Source: Lachnospiraceae bacterium (lineage in GTDB: Bacteria > Bacillota > Clostridia > Lachnospirales > Lachnospiraceae). Taken from it: a stretch of 64,000 bases of DNA. Positions 9,690-18,719 of the stretch are shown here, piece after piece (positions within the stretch are counted from its first letter, which is position 1; every line of letters begins with the position of its first letter). The translations under genes and the position numbers were made by a program. Location of the stretch: assembly GCA_022790855.1 (NCBI GenBank), contig JAAVYA010000028.1, forward strand, positions 124,001 to 188,000, written 5' to 3'. A model generated the notes under the pieces. It was not told the origin of the DNA, did no database searches, and saw nothing but the letters and a program-made list of their open reading frames with translations.

Positions 9690-10526
9690 ATGGAAAAAGA
9701 CCCGTTTCAGGAATATTTGAAAGGATTAGAACCGGATAAGGCCAGCAAAGGCTATGCCTGGAGTACGGCAATTGGTCTTCAGGCAGTAGACGGACTCAAA
9801 CCATCGAAGTATTTAATTGATACTGCTATTCAGAATATTGAGGGTAAAATTACAATAAAGGAAGCGCAGAACCTTGTGGACAGTTACTATAAAGAAAGGC
9901 CAGCGCCCTGGTCAGGTGATGAGCGTACGGAAGAGGCGGACAAGGTATCGTCTCGTATTGTGGAGATACTTTCTGAAACAGCCTTTTCATTTTCTACCAA
10001 CGAATATATCGCTATTCATCGTAAACTTTTTCAGGGCATTTATAAACATGCTGGAAAGTTCAGAGATTACAACATAACGAAAAAGGAATGGGTGCTGGAC
10101 GGAGCGACTGTGATCTATGGCAGCGCTTCAGAACTGAGGGCTACGCTTGAATATGACTTCTCTCAGGAAAAGAGCTTTAGTTATAAAGGTCTTTCGATGG
10201 ATGGCATCATTCATCATCTGGCTTTGCTTATTTCTGGATTGTGGCAAATCCATATCTTTGGAGAGGGAAACACAAGGACAACGGCGGTATTTTTTATCAA
10301 ATATTTGAAGACGCTGGGATTTTCAGTAACCAATGATATATTTGCAGAAAACGCATGGTATTTCAGAAATGCACTTGTCCGCGCGAACTACACCAATTTA
10401 CAGAAGAATGTTCACGAAACAACGGAGTATCTGGAAAGCTTCCTCAGAAATCTGCTTTTGAATGTGAAAAATGAACTTCACAACCGAGAACTGCATATAA
10501 GTGGACTTTGGAAAGAGGAAGTCTGA
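9690..10526 (+). CDS. Fic-domain protein (putative AMP/NMP transferase)
   Basis: 278 residues from ATG 9690 (GAGGG 8 nt upstream; ATG 9675 lacks a site). The Fic core motif is H188-IFGEGNTR196, the HxF(x)EGNTR variant, with the catalytic His present; upstream IHRKLF and GKFRDYNITK fit the Fic flap region. The N-terminal IEGKITIKEA around Glu51 resembles the auto-inhibitory helix S/TxxxEG, but the usual Ser/Thr is replaced by Ile, so inhibition may be altered. Fic proteins transfer AMP or related groups to target proteins, often as toxins. No separate antitoxin gene is evident beside it. It is followed by its own terminator and a convergent gene. Confidence 0.88.
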   Translation: MEKDPFQEYLKGLEPDKASKGYAWSTAIGLQAVDGLKPSKYLIDTAIQNIEGKITIKEAQNLVDSYYKERPAPWSGDERTEEADKVSSRIVEILSETAFSFSTNEYIAIHRKLFQGIYKHAGKFRDYNITKKEWVLDGATVIYGSASELRATLEYDFSQEKSFSYKGLSMDGIIHHLALLISGLWQIHIFGEGNTRTTAVFFIKYLKTLGFSVTNDIFAENAWYFRNALVRANYTNLQKNVHETTEYLESFLRNLLLNVKNELHNRELHISGLWKEEV

Positions 10527-10527
10527 T

Positions 10528-10560
10528 AGAGGGGTTGCCAATTTGTAACACCTCTTTTTT
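10528..10560 (+). terminator. Terminator after the Fic gene
   Basis: AGAGGGGTT (10528-10536) pairs with AACACCTCT (10547-10555) with one G:U, followed by a T-run. Confidence 0.8.
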
Positions 10561-10603
10561 AAAGCTCCAGATTCTTCGAAAAAAGCTGCAACTGTTGCGG
10601 CAA

Positions 10604-11131
10604 TTACAGTACCTGCCCTGCAAGGTAACACTCTCGTATATAATCCCGGGGCTGATAGAAAAAATCAGTATTGTAATTTGAAATAGCTTCACTGATCCAG
10701 GAATCATATACGCTAAAAAGAGTTTCCAGAATGTCAGATTGAACCTCAGACGGAGTCACATCTTCAATGAGTCGCTCATATACTTCTCCGATATCCCAAT
10801 AGTCCGGAACTTCATATTTACATTTTCCCACATTGTCGTAAGCACCGGAGTTAATATTTGCCATGTTAATATATTCATCTGCAACCCGGGCGATAGGTTC
10901 GCAATGCAGTACGTCTGCATATTTGTAAATGCGGGTGACATTTTTTACCCCCAAAAGCTTTACCACATCACCACGCGAATGCTTTTTCTCCCTGCCAATG
11001 TATTCAATAAGGCTGCATGTGTACATCAGTGCGCTGTCATTTATCATTGAATCTTTGTTATATTTGGCTGTTTGTATCATAGGAAAAGCTACAATTTCTT
11101 TGCTTCCATGATATAATATAGTTTCGTCCAT
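10604..11131 (-). CDS. Apparent fusion: DUF3990-type start joined to a second accessory-family protein
   Basis: 175 residues from ATG 11131 (GGGAG 8 nt upstream); ATG 11137 is also possible. The first ~28 residues (ILYHGSKEIV...) look like the beginning of DUF3990 proteins, which have an ADP-ribosyltransferase-like fold and carry the YHGS strand. From the internal Met at 11047 (INDSALMYTCSLIEYIGRE, then HCEPIARVADEYI, PDYWDIGEVYERL, NYNTDFFYQPRDYIRECY) it matches my recollection of a separate family usually encoded just behind DUF3990 genes. The rest of DUF3990 is missing, so a deletion appears to have joined the two genes in frame. DUF numbers are from memory. No catalytic function is expected for the DUF3990 part. 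Confidence 0.65.
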   Translation of the reverse strand: MDETILYHGSKEIVAFPMIQTAKYNKDSMINDSALMYTCSLIEYIGREKKHSRGDVVKLLGVKNVTRIYKYADVLHCEPIARVADEYINMANINSGAYDNVGKCKYEVPDYWDIGEVYERLIEDVTPSEVQSDILETLFSVYDSWISEAISNYNTDFFYQPRDYIRECYLAGQVL

Positions 11132-11377
11132 TCGCATTTCTCCCGTTCCTAATTATTTCTTGATATATAGTTTAGCATAGCCAAAAAATTTCTACAAGTC
11201 TTCCCAAAATAGATTTTCCATAGCAAAAAACATCACTTTTTTAACGAAAAACCATGTATTTTAACCTGATTCTTTATGGGATAATATCACTATCAAAAGA
11301 GGAACGGCCATCCTCATAGAAGACGAAAAAAGCGCGCTTTTACAATCATGACAAACAAAAATAAGGAGAGATCAAGA

Positions 11378-12427
11378 ATGAAGACAATGTATGCAGAAGC
11401 ACAGCCGGGAAAAGTTGTATTAAAAGAAAAAGAAATTGGTGCTCCGGGATTTGGTCAAGTATTGTTAAAAGCGAAATATTCTGCAATGAGCCCTGGAACG
11501 GAAAACGGACTGCTTGGCGAGCATATTGTACCGCTGCCAACAAGCATTGGTTATGCGATGGCGGCAGAAGTAATTGAAGTAGGTGAAGGAGTTCGTGATT
11601 TAAAGGTGGGCGACCACGTTGTTACAACGGGAGAACATGCGCAGTATCTTTTGATGGATGAATTAAATTGTACGATTTGTCCGGAAAATGTAGATTTAAA
11701 ACAGGCAGCTTTCTGGAATCTTGGACATACCGGAATGTATGCGCTTCGCCGTTCCAATTTACAGTTGGGCGAGCCCTGCGCCGTATTAGGCCAGGGGTTT
11801 GTAGGGGCAATCACCGCTCAGGTTGCAAGGATTGCAGGCGCTCTGCCGGTGATTGTGACAGATTTGGATAATGGACGTTTGGACGCAGCCAGAAAGATGG
11901 GAGTAGATATCGCGATCAATTCCAAAGAAGATCCGGACGGACTGCAAAGAGAAGTAGAAAAGCTTGGCCTTGGCGGACTGCCGGTTATCTTTGAAGCCAC
12001 CGGGGCAAGAGGGCCTTTGATGCAGGCAGCAGAACTGATTGGAGAGCGCGGACGTCTTGTTATGATTTCACAGGTACATGGGGAAGCAATGCCTCCGATC
12101 GACGATCCGATTATGCAAAAAGGCGCCAGCCTGATTGGTACATATGTAAATTCCAAACCGTTTAAATTGAGAAGAGCAGATCTCTTTATTGACGGCGTAT
12201 GGCCGCCGGTAATGCATCGTGACCTGGGACGTTACGCTAATTCAGATGTTTGGACCAGCGATGAAGACATTCAGGCATTTTTGAAACTGATCTCTTACGG
12301 AAAATTAGACATTACGCCGTTGATCAGCCATGAATTCCCATATACGGATATCCCTGCTGCTTACGAGAAGTATGTTTATCCGGAGGTAAATCCCCAGATG
12401 ATCGGCGGATTGATTTCCTGGATTTAA
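11378..12427 (+). CDS. Medium-chain dehydrogenase/reductase, atypical (no catalytic-zinc Cys)
   Basis: 349 residues from ATG 11378 (AAGGAGAG just upstream). N-terminal GroES-like domain (VLLKAKYSAMSPGTENGLLG; GDHVVTTGEHAQYLL) and a Rossmann domain (AVLGQGFVGAITAQVAR; IVTDLDNGRLDAARKMG; VIFEATGARGPL). The usual ACGxCGTD zinc motif is replaced by SAMSPGTEN and the four-Cys structural zinc loop is absent, so it is not a classic zinc alcohol dehydrogenase; SPGTE-type MDRs act on varied large substrates. An MFS carrier and a beta-helix protein follow in the same direction, suggesting import and oxidation of one compound. Substrate unknown. Confidence 0.85.
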   Translation: MKTMYAEAQPGKVVLKEKEIGAPGFGQVLLKAKYSAMSPGTENGLLGEHIVPLPTSIGYAMAAEVIEVGEGVRDLKVGDHVVTTGEHAQYLLMDELNCTICPENVDLKQAAFWNLGHTGMYALRRSNLQLGEPCAVLGQGFVGAITAQVARIAGALPVIVTDLDNGRLDAARKMGVDIAINSKEDPDGLQREVEKLGLGGLPVIFEATGARGPLMQAAELIGERGRLVMISQVHGEAMPPIDDPIMQKGASLIGTYVNSKPFKLRRADLFIDGVWPPVMHRDLGRYANSDVWTSDEDIQAFLKLISYGKLDITPLISHEFPYTDIPAAYEKYVYPEVNPQMIGGLISWI

Positions 12428-12491
12428 TTACAGTGCGACAATACATAGTGATAAGATAAACGCTTTTCATGATAGAAATAGAGAAAGGAAT

Positions 12492-13811
12492 ATGAAAATG
12501 ACAAAACAACCAAAATTCTTTGGCCGGGCATTACTGCTTTGCATACTGGGCGTAGTATTTATGTTCATTTTTTCCGGTCTGCAAAGCGACCAGATTAACA
12601 TTATACAGGCATTTGTCACAGCAGAGGGCGGCGGCTGGACGCAGGTTCAGACACAGCTTCCGATGACCATTGGAAACTTTGTATGTATCGTATTGACTTT
12701 TGTATACGGTTCCCTGTTTATCAAATTCGGAGTGAAAAAACCACTGATTGTCGTTCTTGCCATCACGGCAGTTGGCGTAATCGGCATTGCTCTTGCAAAT
12801 GGACTGGATTGCAACGGCGGCGCGGCTTCCGGAAATTATACATTATACTGTATTTCCATGTTTGTTGTCCGCTGCGGCTGCATGATTTTACAGATGGCGG
12901 GCTTCCAGCTTGTAGCCAACTGGTTTATTCGTTATCGTGGACAGATTATGGGAATCATTACAATGGGCAGCCCGCTGTTCTCTGTAATCGGTACGTCCGT
13001 AATGTCTACCTTTATTGCAAAAAAGTTGGGCGGCGATTATCGACCGTTTTACATTGGGATTGCCCTTATTATTGTTGCCATTTGTCTGATTATTGCATTT
13101 GGTATCAAAGACACGCCGGAAGAAGCAGGCTTGTATCCGGATGGAGCGCAGACTCCGCCGAAATCTGAAAAGGGAGAAGAGGTTAATCTGACCGTCGGCC
13201 AGGTATTGCGCCAGGGCAAAGCATGGCAGTTAATCATTTCTTTTGGCGCGTTTCAGTTTACGATTGCAGCCTGTATGGGTTCCATGGCAGTCCGTTATAT
13301 GAGTCTTGGCGGACTGGAGGTATGGCTGAATGCGGTGAAATACCTTGCCGTCGGGGCAATCCTTGGAATCCCCATGAGTTATGTATTTGGATTTTTGGAT
13401 GACAAATTTGGTTCTGTAAAAGCCTCTATTGTATTAGGAGTGACAGAATTAATTCCGGTGCTTGCATTAATGCTGCAGCCGGTAGGCGGCAATACAACTA
13501 TGATGCTTCTTTGGGGATTCGGGGTTGCCTGCATGACCGGCGGCGTACCCACGCTTCACCCCTGCATTACATCTTTTGCTTACGGCAGAAAAGAATACCA
13601 GTCCGCCAACCGTATCATCATGGCGATCCAGTTAATTCCGTATTCCTTTGCCGCAATGATGATGACAGTTTTGATTCAGTCAGGAAAAGCAACTTTGGCA
13701 TATATCATTCTGATGGTAGTAATTGCAGTTGGTATCATAGCAACTGCATCCATGCTGAAAATGGAAGACGCCAATGCATCCGACCGTATGTATGGAGATC
13801 ATAAGGCATAA
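12492..13811 (+). CDS. MFS transporter
   Basis: 439 residues, about 12 hydrophobic helices with a charged cytoplasmic loop after the sixth (DTPEEAGLYPDGAQTPPKSEKGEE). GSLFIKFGVKKP after helix 2 is the loop 2-3 position of MFS carriers; GFLDDKFGSVKAS is the symmetric loop 8-9. AAAGGA precedes ATG 12492. It resembles the organic-anion (OxlT-like) group loosely. It lies 64 nt after the MDR gene and 50 nt before the beta-helix gene, so one operon is likely. Direction and substrate cannot be read from sequence. Confidence 0.88.
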   Translation: MKMTKQPKFFGRALLLCILGVVFMFIFSGLQSDQINIIQAFVTAEGGGWTQVQTQLPMTIGNFVCIVLTFVYGSLFIKFGVKKPLIVVLAITAVGVIGIALANGLDCNGGAASGNYTLYCISMFVVRCGCMILQMAGFQLVANWFIRYRGQIMGIITMGSPLFSVIGTSVMSTFIAKKLGGDYRPFYIGIALIIVAICLIIAFGIKDTPEEAGLYPDGAQTPPKSEKGEEVNLTVGQVLRQGKAWQLIISFGAFQFTIAACMGSMAVRYMSLGGLEVWLNAVKYLAVGAILGIPMSYVFGFLDDKFGSVKASIVLGVTELIPVLALMLQPVGGNTTMMLLWGFGVACMTGGVPTLHPCITSFAYGRKEYQSANRIIMAIQLIPYSFAAMMMTVLIQSGKATLAYIILMVVIAVGIIATASMLKMEDANASDRMYGDHKA

Positions 13812-13861
13812 AGAATCATGTAAAGTGCTGTTCAGACCAGAACCAGGAGGAAAGATTGAAA

Positions 13862-16099
13862 ATGAAATTAGAAATTATAAATACAACCGTCGCAAACAAT
13901 TATACTTCTACTGCAGTTGCCTCCACCGTTACCGCGGTTTCCTATAAGGAAGACGGCAAAGATGCATTTGTTTCGGCAGGAGACGGCAAAGTTCTTGTGC
14001 TTGTGGTAGACGGCGTTCAAAAAGACCTGCTTGCGGGGAAAACGTATGATGTAAAAGACAGTTATAAAATCCAGCCGGTTCGGATTACCCGAATCGGCGG
14101 CCCCAGCGCTGCTCCATGGTCCGGCGCCAAAGAAGATGAAAAAGCAACCTATTACTTTCGCCAGTCCCTGTTGGTGGACGGTGGAAAAATTGTAGACGAT
14201 GCTTCCGTTACAGATACGATCCAAAGCGGTTCTTATGATGAAAAAAGCGCAAATGGCATAACAATCCATGCAGATGGAGCGCATTTTAATGGAATCCTGC
14301 TTGACAACGGAACTGAGTATGAGATCAAAAATTCGGAATTTTTCGCTTACGGAGACGGCGGCGATGACCTTGCCGGATGGGGAGCCTCCATCATGGCAGA
14401 CAACAAGTCCAAACTGGAAATCAAAGACACCTATATTGAAACCACAGGCGCCATCCGTTGCGGCCTGTATGTGGATAATACCTCTGTGGCCGATGTAAAA
14501 GACACAGTGATCTACACGAAAGAGACACTGGATACGTATGAAGAGTTTGCAAATCTTGTACCGGCGATGATGAAACGTGTACCATTTGCCCTTGGTATGG
14601 AAGGTACGGTTCGTTCCTTAAACGTTATGGCGGACGGTCAGGGGATTTTTAAGGGCAGCATCATCGTTTCTACCGGATGGGGCGCAATCTCCTGCGACTC
14701 TGGTACGGCATATGATATCTGCGGTACTTACTGCCTGGACTGTGAAAACGTACTTTCCGGCATCGGCGGCCTGGAAATTGCACAGGAAGGGAAAGAATAT
14801 ACGGCTGTAAAAGAAGTAAACGGCAAAAAATACGGATTTACCGTATGCGGTTCCGGGTATGTTACTTATGCAGACTCCGGAGTACACAACAGATACAAAC
14901 ATGTAGAATTCTATTCACCGGATTATATTCAGATTATGGGCTCCGGGCGCAGCGGTTCTACTTACGAAGATTCCTATCTTTATGCAGAGCATACTGCTTT
15001 TATGACACAGCAGTCTGCCGGCGGTACATACGAACTGATTGGTACGACAGTAGATACCACAGATGCATTGCTTCAGATTAAATCAGGGGCAGCCAATACC
15101 GGATTCAGCAATATAATTCTGGACAATTCTAAAATAAATTTCTCCGGGACTTCCACACGTACCAAAGACGGAATTCTTGTAGAATTAGTAGAATCAGATG
15201 ACGCCGGAAATCCGGGTATTACAACTTATACAATTAATGACAAGGCAGAAGAAGCCGCTGCTACAAGCAGTACCGTTGCAGACTGCCACGCGACCTTCAA
15301 AAATGGAACGTATAAGGGCGATATTTTCAACTGTATTTATAATTATAAGCAGGTGTTGAATGCAGAACTGGAGAATGCCGACCTGACAGGCGCGATTTCT
15401 TCCACTACAGCCATTCATGTTGATCTGGAAGGAAATGTGGTTCCCAATGGAACCGTACTGAACGCCTTCATGGGTTCAAAAGAATATGACCATGCAAATT
15501 ACAATGCTGAAAAAGGCGGACAAAACGGCGATTGCCTGATCATTGGGCGGTTCTGCCATACACCGGCGCCTATGTTGAACAATCCCATCAACGTAACGCT
15601 GAAAAATTCCACCTGGCATGTGACCTCTGACGGGTATTTAAATAGCCTGACGGCAGATTCCCTGGCAGATATTCAGGCCAAAGCTCCAGTTAGCATTTCT
15701 GTAAAAGCCCTTGTGATCGCAGGCCGCTCCTATAAAGACGGCGTTTATACGGAAGGGAATGTTACAATCACGGTAGATTCTACTGTGATCGAAGTTGCAG
15801 ATAACGGAATTGCAGATGCAGGCCAGACTTACGGAAACGTAGCGTATACATTCTGCGCTGCCAATGAAAACGGGGAATTCGATTCCAAATCAGTATCCTT
15901 AAAACGTCAAAATTATATCGACGGGAATCTGTATTTCACAATGCTTCCTGCCGACGGCTATGAAATCGTATCTGTGGATGCCAAGGGCGGCAGTATCCAG
16001 AAAAATACTGCCGTGGGAGAGCTGGCGATCTATGACTATACGTTATGTCCGAACGAAGGGTCAGCATCCATGGACGTATCCATAACAGTAAAAAAGTAG
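13862..16099 (+). CDS. Large repetitive beta-helix protein without signal peptide
   Basis: 745 residues from ATG 13862 (AGGAGG at 13845-13850; a TTG at 13856 is also in register). The N-terminus (MKLEIINTTVANNYTSTAV) is neither hydrophobic nor basic, so no secretion signal is seen. Through about 130-600 short strands and turns recur with Asn/Asp/Gly turns (IKNSEFFAYGDGGDDLAGWGASIMA; LEIKDTYIETTGAIRCG; VADVKDTVIYT; INVTLKNSTWHV), the pattern of a right-handed parallel beta-helix. No LPxTG, dockerin or membrane anchor. Many beta-helix proteins are lyases or isomerases of sugars, but no catalytic set is recognisable. Its position behind an MDR enzyme and a carrier makes an intracellular enzyme or scaffold plausible. 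Unknown function. Confidence 0.8.
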   Translation: MKLEIINTTVANNYTSTAVASTVTAVSYKEDGKDAFVSAGDGKVLVLVVDGVQKDLLAGKTYDVKDSYKIQPVRITRIGGPSAAPWSGAKEDEKATYYFRQSLLVDGGKIVDDASVTDTIQSGSYDEKSANGITIHADGAHFNGILLDNGTEYEIKNSEFFAYGDGGDDLAGWGASIMADNKSKLEIKDTYIETTGAIRCGLYVDNTSVADVKDTVIYTKETLDTYEEFANLVPAMMKRVPFALGMEGTVRSLNVMADGQGIFKGSIIVSTGWGAISCDSGTAYDICGTYCLDCENVLSGIGGLEIAQEGKEYTAVKEVNGKKYGFTVCGSGYVTYADSGVHNRYKHVEFYSPDYIQIMGSGRSGSTYEDSYLYAEHTAFMTQQSAGGTYELIGTTVDTTDALLQIKSGAANTGFSNIILDNSKINFSGTSTRTKDGILVELVESDDAGNPGITTYTINDKAEEAAATSSTVADCHATFKNGTYKGDIFNCIYNYKQVLNAELENADLTGAISSTTAIHVDLEGNVVPNGTVLNAFMGSKEYDHANYNAEKGGQNGDCLIIGRFCHTPAPMLNNPINVTLKNSTWHVTSDGYLNSLTADSLADIQAKAPVSISVKALVIAGRSYKDGVYTEGNVTITVDSTVIEVADNGIADAGQTYGNVAYTFCAANENGEFDSKSVSLKRQNYIDGNLYFTMLPADGYEIVSVDAKGGSIQKNTAVGELAIYDYTLCPNEGSASMDVSITVKK

Positions 16100-16123
16100 G
16101 TTAGAAAGAAAATTCATTTTGAT

Positions 16124-16155
16124 GGGGAGTCCCTTTCATGGGGCTCCCTGTTATA
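16124..16155 (+). terminator. Terminator after the beta-helix gene
   Basis: GGGAGTCCC (16125-16133) pairs with GGGGCTCCC (16140-16148) across a 6-nt loop, followed by TGTTAT. Strong stem, weak T-run. Confidence 0.65.
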
Positions 16156-16186
16156 ATAAAATGTAGGATTGTCATAAGAAATAGTA

Positions 16187-16215
16187 CTGACTTTTAAGAA
16201 CAGATATATTATACT
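16187..16215 (+). promoter_or_regulatory. Probable promoter of the AraC-type regulator
   Basis: CTGACT (16187-16192), a 17-nt spacer and TATACT (16210-16215), 30 nt before the start codon. Confidence 0.4.
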
Positions 16216-16244
16216 GTGCATAAAAATAAGAGGAGGATCCGCTA

Positions 16245-17507
16245 TTGAAAGACCACCCTATAAAGTCAATGGAAAAGTTAATTGAGGATACCTTGTCATC
16301 CTTTTCAGAAAATGATTTGCGAAAACTGTCTGTTTTACAGGAAATGGATCCCCTCTGCCATGTAGAACGGCTGGAAATTGATTTTCAGACTTCTTTTGCC
16401 GTAGGGATCTGTATCGGGATCCGCCCGGACAAATCCAAACAATTATATGATTCCAGCTATCCCAAGCATACGCTTCTTAATTTGCACCTGTACCAGTATA
16501 TTCTTTCAGAATTTCAAAAGCAGGAGATTGGGATAGGGATAGATATCAAATCAAAAATGATTCATCTTATGGGTACTTTTCCGAAAAAATATGCAAAGGA
16601 TTACCCCAAACGCTTTATTCGGCCCATACTGGATAAGTTTGAGGAAAGATTTCAAGTGGAACTATGTGCCGGGATTGGATTTCCGGCATTTTCTCATACC
16701 CAGTTGAAAAATTCCTATAAAACGGCCGAGTTTGCTTTTGGATTGTATTTTTTTGAACACCGTCCGATCCTGGAACTGCAAAAGATTAACCAGTTTTTTA
16801 ACGCAACACTGGAGGATTATGATTTTTATGAGGAGGAGGCTATCAAAGCTATCCTTACAAAATCCCCGGATGTTTTAGATAAAATAGAACGGGTAATTGA
16901 TATTATAGGCAGGATTCATTATGGAAATCCCCAGGCTGTGCGTATGCGTACCATGGATTACACGGGAGATCTTGCAAGTAAGCTGCGCCGTTACCATCTG
17001 CTGGGTGGTGATTTTTTTGAAATGCAGAATGAGCTTCAGATGAAAGTCATAAATTCTATGTCAATGGCTGAACTCAAGTCCTGTATCCATGAGCATTATA
17101 AAGAGCTTATTATACAGATTTACAAGGGCAGCCATCCAGACAGTAAGATATTAATAGAACGCGTAAAAAAATATATTCGTGAGAATTATATGAATGAGTT
17201 ATCCATGAAAGAATTAGCGGAGATCGCCTGCGTCAGTTCCAATTATTTCAGCCATATGTTTAAAAATGAAACCGGTATTAATTATAAAACCTATCTGACT
17301 AACATCCGTCTGGAAAAGGCGGTGGAGCTGTTGATGGAGTCTGATTTCAAGCTTTATGAGATTTGCGAAAGGGTGGGCTACAAAAATGTCCGTACATTTG
17401 TGGATGCTTTTAAGAAAAAATACCGTGTAAGCCCCATCTCTTATAAAAAATCTATGAGAAGTAAAAACCATTCTATGCAAGAGTTACCCGTAGGCGAAAA
17501 GGAATAA
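16245..17507 (+). CDS. AraC-family regulator with CdaR-like sensor region
   Basis: 420 residues from a TTG start with AGGAGG 8 nt upstream; the next Met (16269) has no site. Residues about 60-190 resemble the degenerate GGDEF-like domain of CdaR/PucR regulators (GIGIDIKSK; LCAGIGFPAFSHTQLKNSYKTAEFA). The C-terminal 100 residues are a two-helix-turn-helix AraC domain (VKKYIRENYMNELSMKELAEIACVSSNYFSHMFKNE; YEICERVGYKNVRTFVDAFKKKY). It lies directly behind the MDR-MFS-beta-helix genes and probably controls them in response to a small molecule. Confidence 0.88.
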   Translation: MKDHPIKSMEKLIEDTLSSFSENDLRKLSVLQEMDPLCHVERLEIDFQTSFAVGICIGIRPDKSKQLYDSSYPKHTLLNLHLYQYILSEFQKQEIGIGIDIKSKMIHLMGTFPKKYAKDYPKRFIRPILDKFEERFQVELCAGIGFPAFSHTQLKNSYKTAEFAFGLYFFEHRPILELQKINQFFNATLEDYDFYEEEAIKAILTKSPDVLDKIERVIDIIGRIHYGNPQAVRMRTMDYTGDLASKLRRYHLLGGDFFEMQNELQMKVINSMSMAELKSCIHEHYKELIIQIYKGSHPDSKILIERVKKYIRENYMNELSMKELAEIACVSSNYFSHMFKNETGINYKTYLTNIRLEKAVELLMESDFKLYEICERVGYKNVRTFVDAFKKKYRVSPISYKKSMRSKNHSMQELPVGEKE

Positions 17508-17543
17508 TCATATGGTTGAAGTGTCTTTATTGGCAGAATTCCT

Positions 17544-17589
17544 CCCTGCTGCCGGAAATCAGGATAGAATATTTTTCCGAACAGCAGGG
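17544..17589. terminator. Hairpin between convergent AraC and VOC genes
   Basis: CCCTGCTG (17544-17551) pairs with CAGCAGGG (17582-17589), and inside it CGGAAA pairs with TTTCCG. The position between convergent genes fits a shared terminator, although no clean terminal T-run is present. Confidence 0.45.
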
Positions 17590-17615
17590 CGATCATCTGC
17601 CGTCAATATTGGAAT

Positions 17616-18026
17616 TTATTTTTCCTGGATAAACTCGATCAAAATGCCGTTGCAGTCACGTACGAACATAACCGCGTCGTTGCCCATCCGTACTTCATGT
17701 GCAATGTCTACGCCATTCTTTACAAATCCTGCTTTTAATGCATCCATATCATCTGTGGCAAAAGCCACATGCTTTGTTCCCACTGTCTGAAGATCCGTAT
17801 TTGGGATCAGTCTGTCCTCCGGAAGTTTCTTGGGGTCGTCATACTCGAATAATTCAATTTGGTAGCCGTCTTTTTCCATAAACACGATTTTGGCTTTTAG
17901 CGGCGGACAATATCCATCGTCTTTTACCACCTGAAAGCCTAGATTTTTCTGATACCATTCGATCGATTCTTCCATATGGTATACGCTGATCCCTGTATGA
18001 AGAACCCTTTTTACATTTGATTCCAT
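17616..18026 (-). CDS. VOC-family (glyoxalase/epimerase fold) protein
   Basis: 136 residues from ATG 18026 (GGAGAGGAG just upstream; the longer frame to 18080 has no site). Two beta-alpha-beta-beta-beta halves: HTGISVYHMEESIEWYQKNLGF and KHVAFATDDMDALKAGFVKNG. Candidate metal ligands are the His of VLHTGISV, Glu of QIELFE, His of TKHVAF and Glu of LIEFI, as in lactoylglutathione lyase or methylmalonyl-CoA epimerase. The reaction cannot be assigned. It is convergent with the AraC regulator and has its own upstream region. Confidence 0.85.
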   Translation of the reverse strand: MESNVKRVLHTGISVYHMEESIEWYQKNLGFQVVKDDGYCPPLKAKIVFMEKDGYQIELFEYDDPKKLPEDRLIPNTDLQTVGTKHVAFATDDMDALKAGFVKNGVDIAHEVRMGNDAVMFVRDCNGILIEFIQEK

Positions 18027-18296
18027 CTTATTCTCCTCTCCAATGATAATGTGCTGCAAGGTCAGGCTCTTTTTGGCCATATTGTTATAGCTCTATTATC
18101 GCATGTTACTGGGGAATTGTATATGCGGTTTTTTGCGAAAAAGGAGAAAAAAATTGTGATATCATGGGCGTACCATATTAGATCATTATTTGAAAATAGA
18201 AATTGACGGCAGAGATTTTTTATGGCAGTATGTAAGAAAGGGGAAAAATAGAGAAAGAAATATTGTCAATTAGATTTGAAAGAAAAGGAAAACGAT

Positions 18297-18677
18297 ATGA
18301 AAGAGGCTATTTTACTTGTTCACTTTACAGACAGAGCCAGAAGGAATCAGTTAGTAAAGGCGCTGCTTCCCTTGCGTCTCCCACTGAAAGAAATTCCCCA
18401 AGAAGATTATGGCAAGCGTATCGGATATCTTGCGGGGGTGAAAGAATTGGGGGCGGAAGAGACCCAAAGCCTGGGAGAAGAGCTATCCGGGGAACTTCTG
18501 GTGATGGCGGGGCTTTCCGGCCAGCGGATGGATCAAGTGTTAAGAAGTATTCGCAAATCAGGAATTTATATCCCATATAAAGCGGTACTCACACCCTCAA
18601 ATCAAAACTGGAATGTATGGGAGCTGTTTGAAGAGATCAAAAAAGAACATGAAAAGATGAGCGGTAGGGAAACATAG
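18297..18677 (+). CDS. Small protein, DUF3783-like
   Basis: 126 residues from ATG 18297 (AGGAAAA upstream). Soluble, no signal peptide. It begins EAILLVHFTDRARRNQLVKALL, and later LVMAGLSGQRMDQVLRSIRKSGI, which looks like the DUF3783 pattern (a strand-helix start and an IPYKAVLTPSN segment); the family name is from memory. Function unknown. It is 42 nt before the large secreted protein gene and may share its transcript. Confidence 0.65.
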   Translation: MKEAILLVHFTDRARRNQLVKALLPLRLPLKEIPQEDYGKRIGYLAGVKELGAEETQSLGEELSGELLVMAGLSGQRMDQVLRSIRKSGIYIPYKAVLTPSNQNWNVWELFEEIKKEHEKMSGRET

Positions 18678-18719
18678 GGAGTTACTACGCATAAAGTACT
18701 GTATTGGAGGAGAAGGAAT

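Noticed and set aside
17512-17790. Small plus-strand frame after the AraC-type gene
   Set aside because: Antisense to the VOC gene and without a domain.
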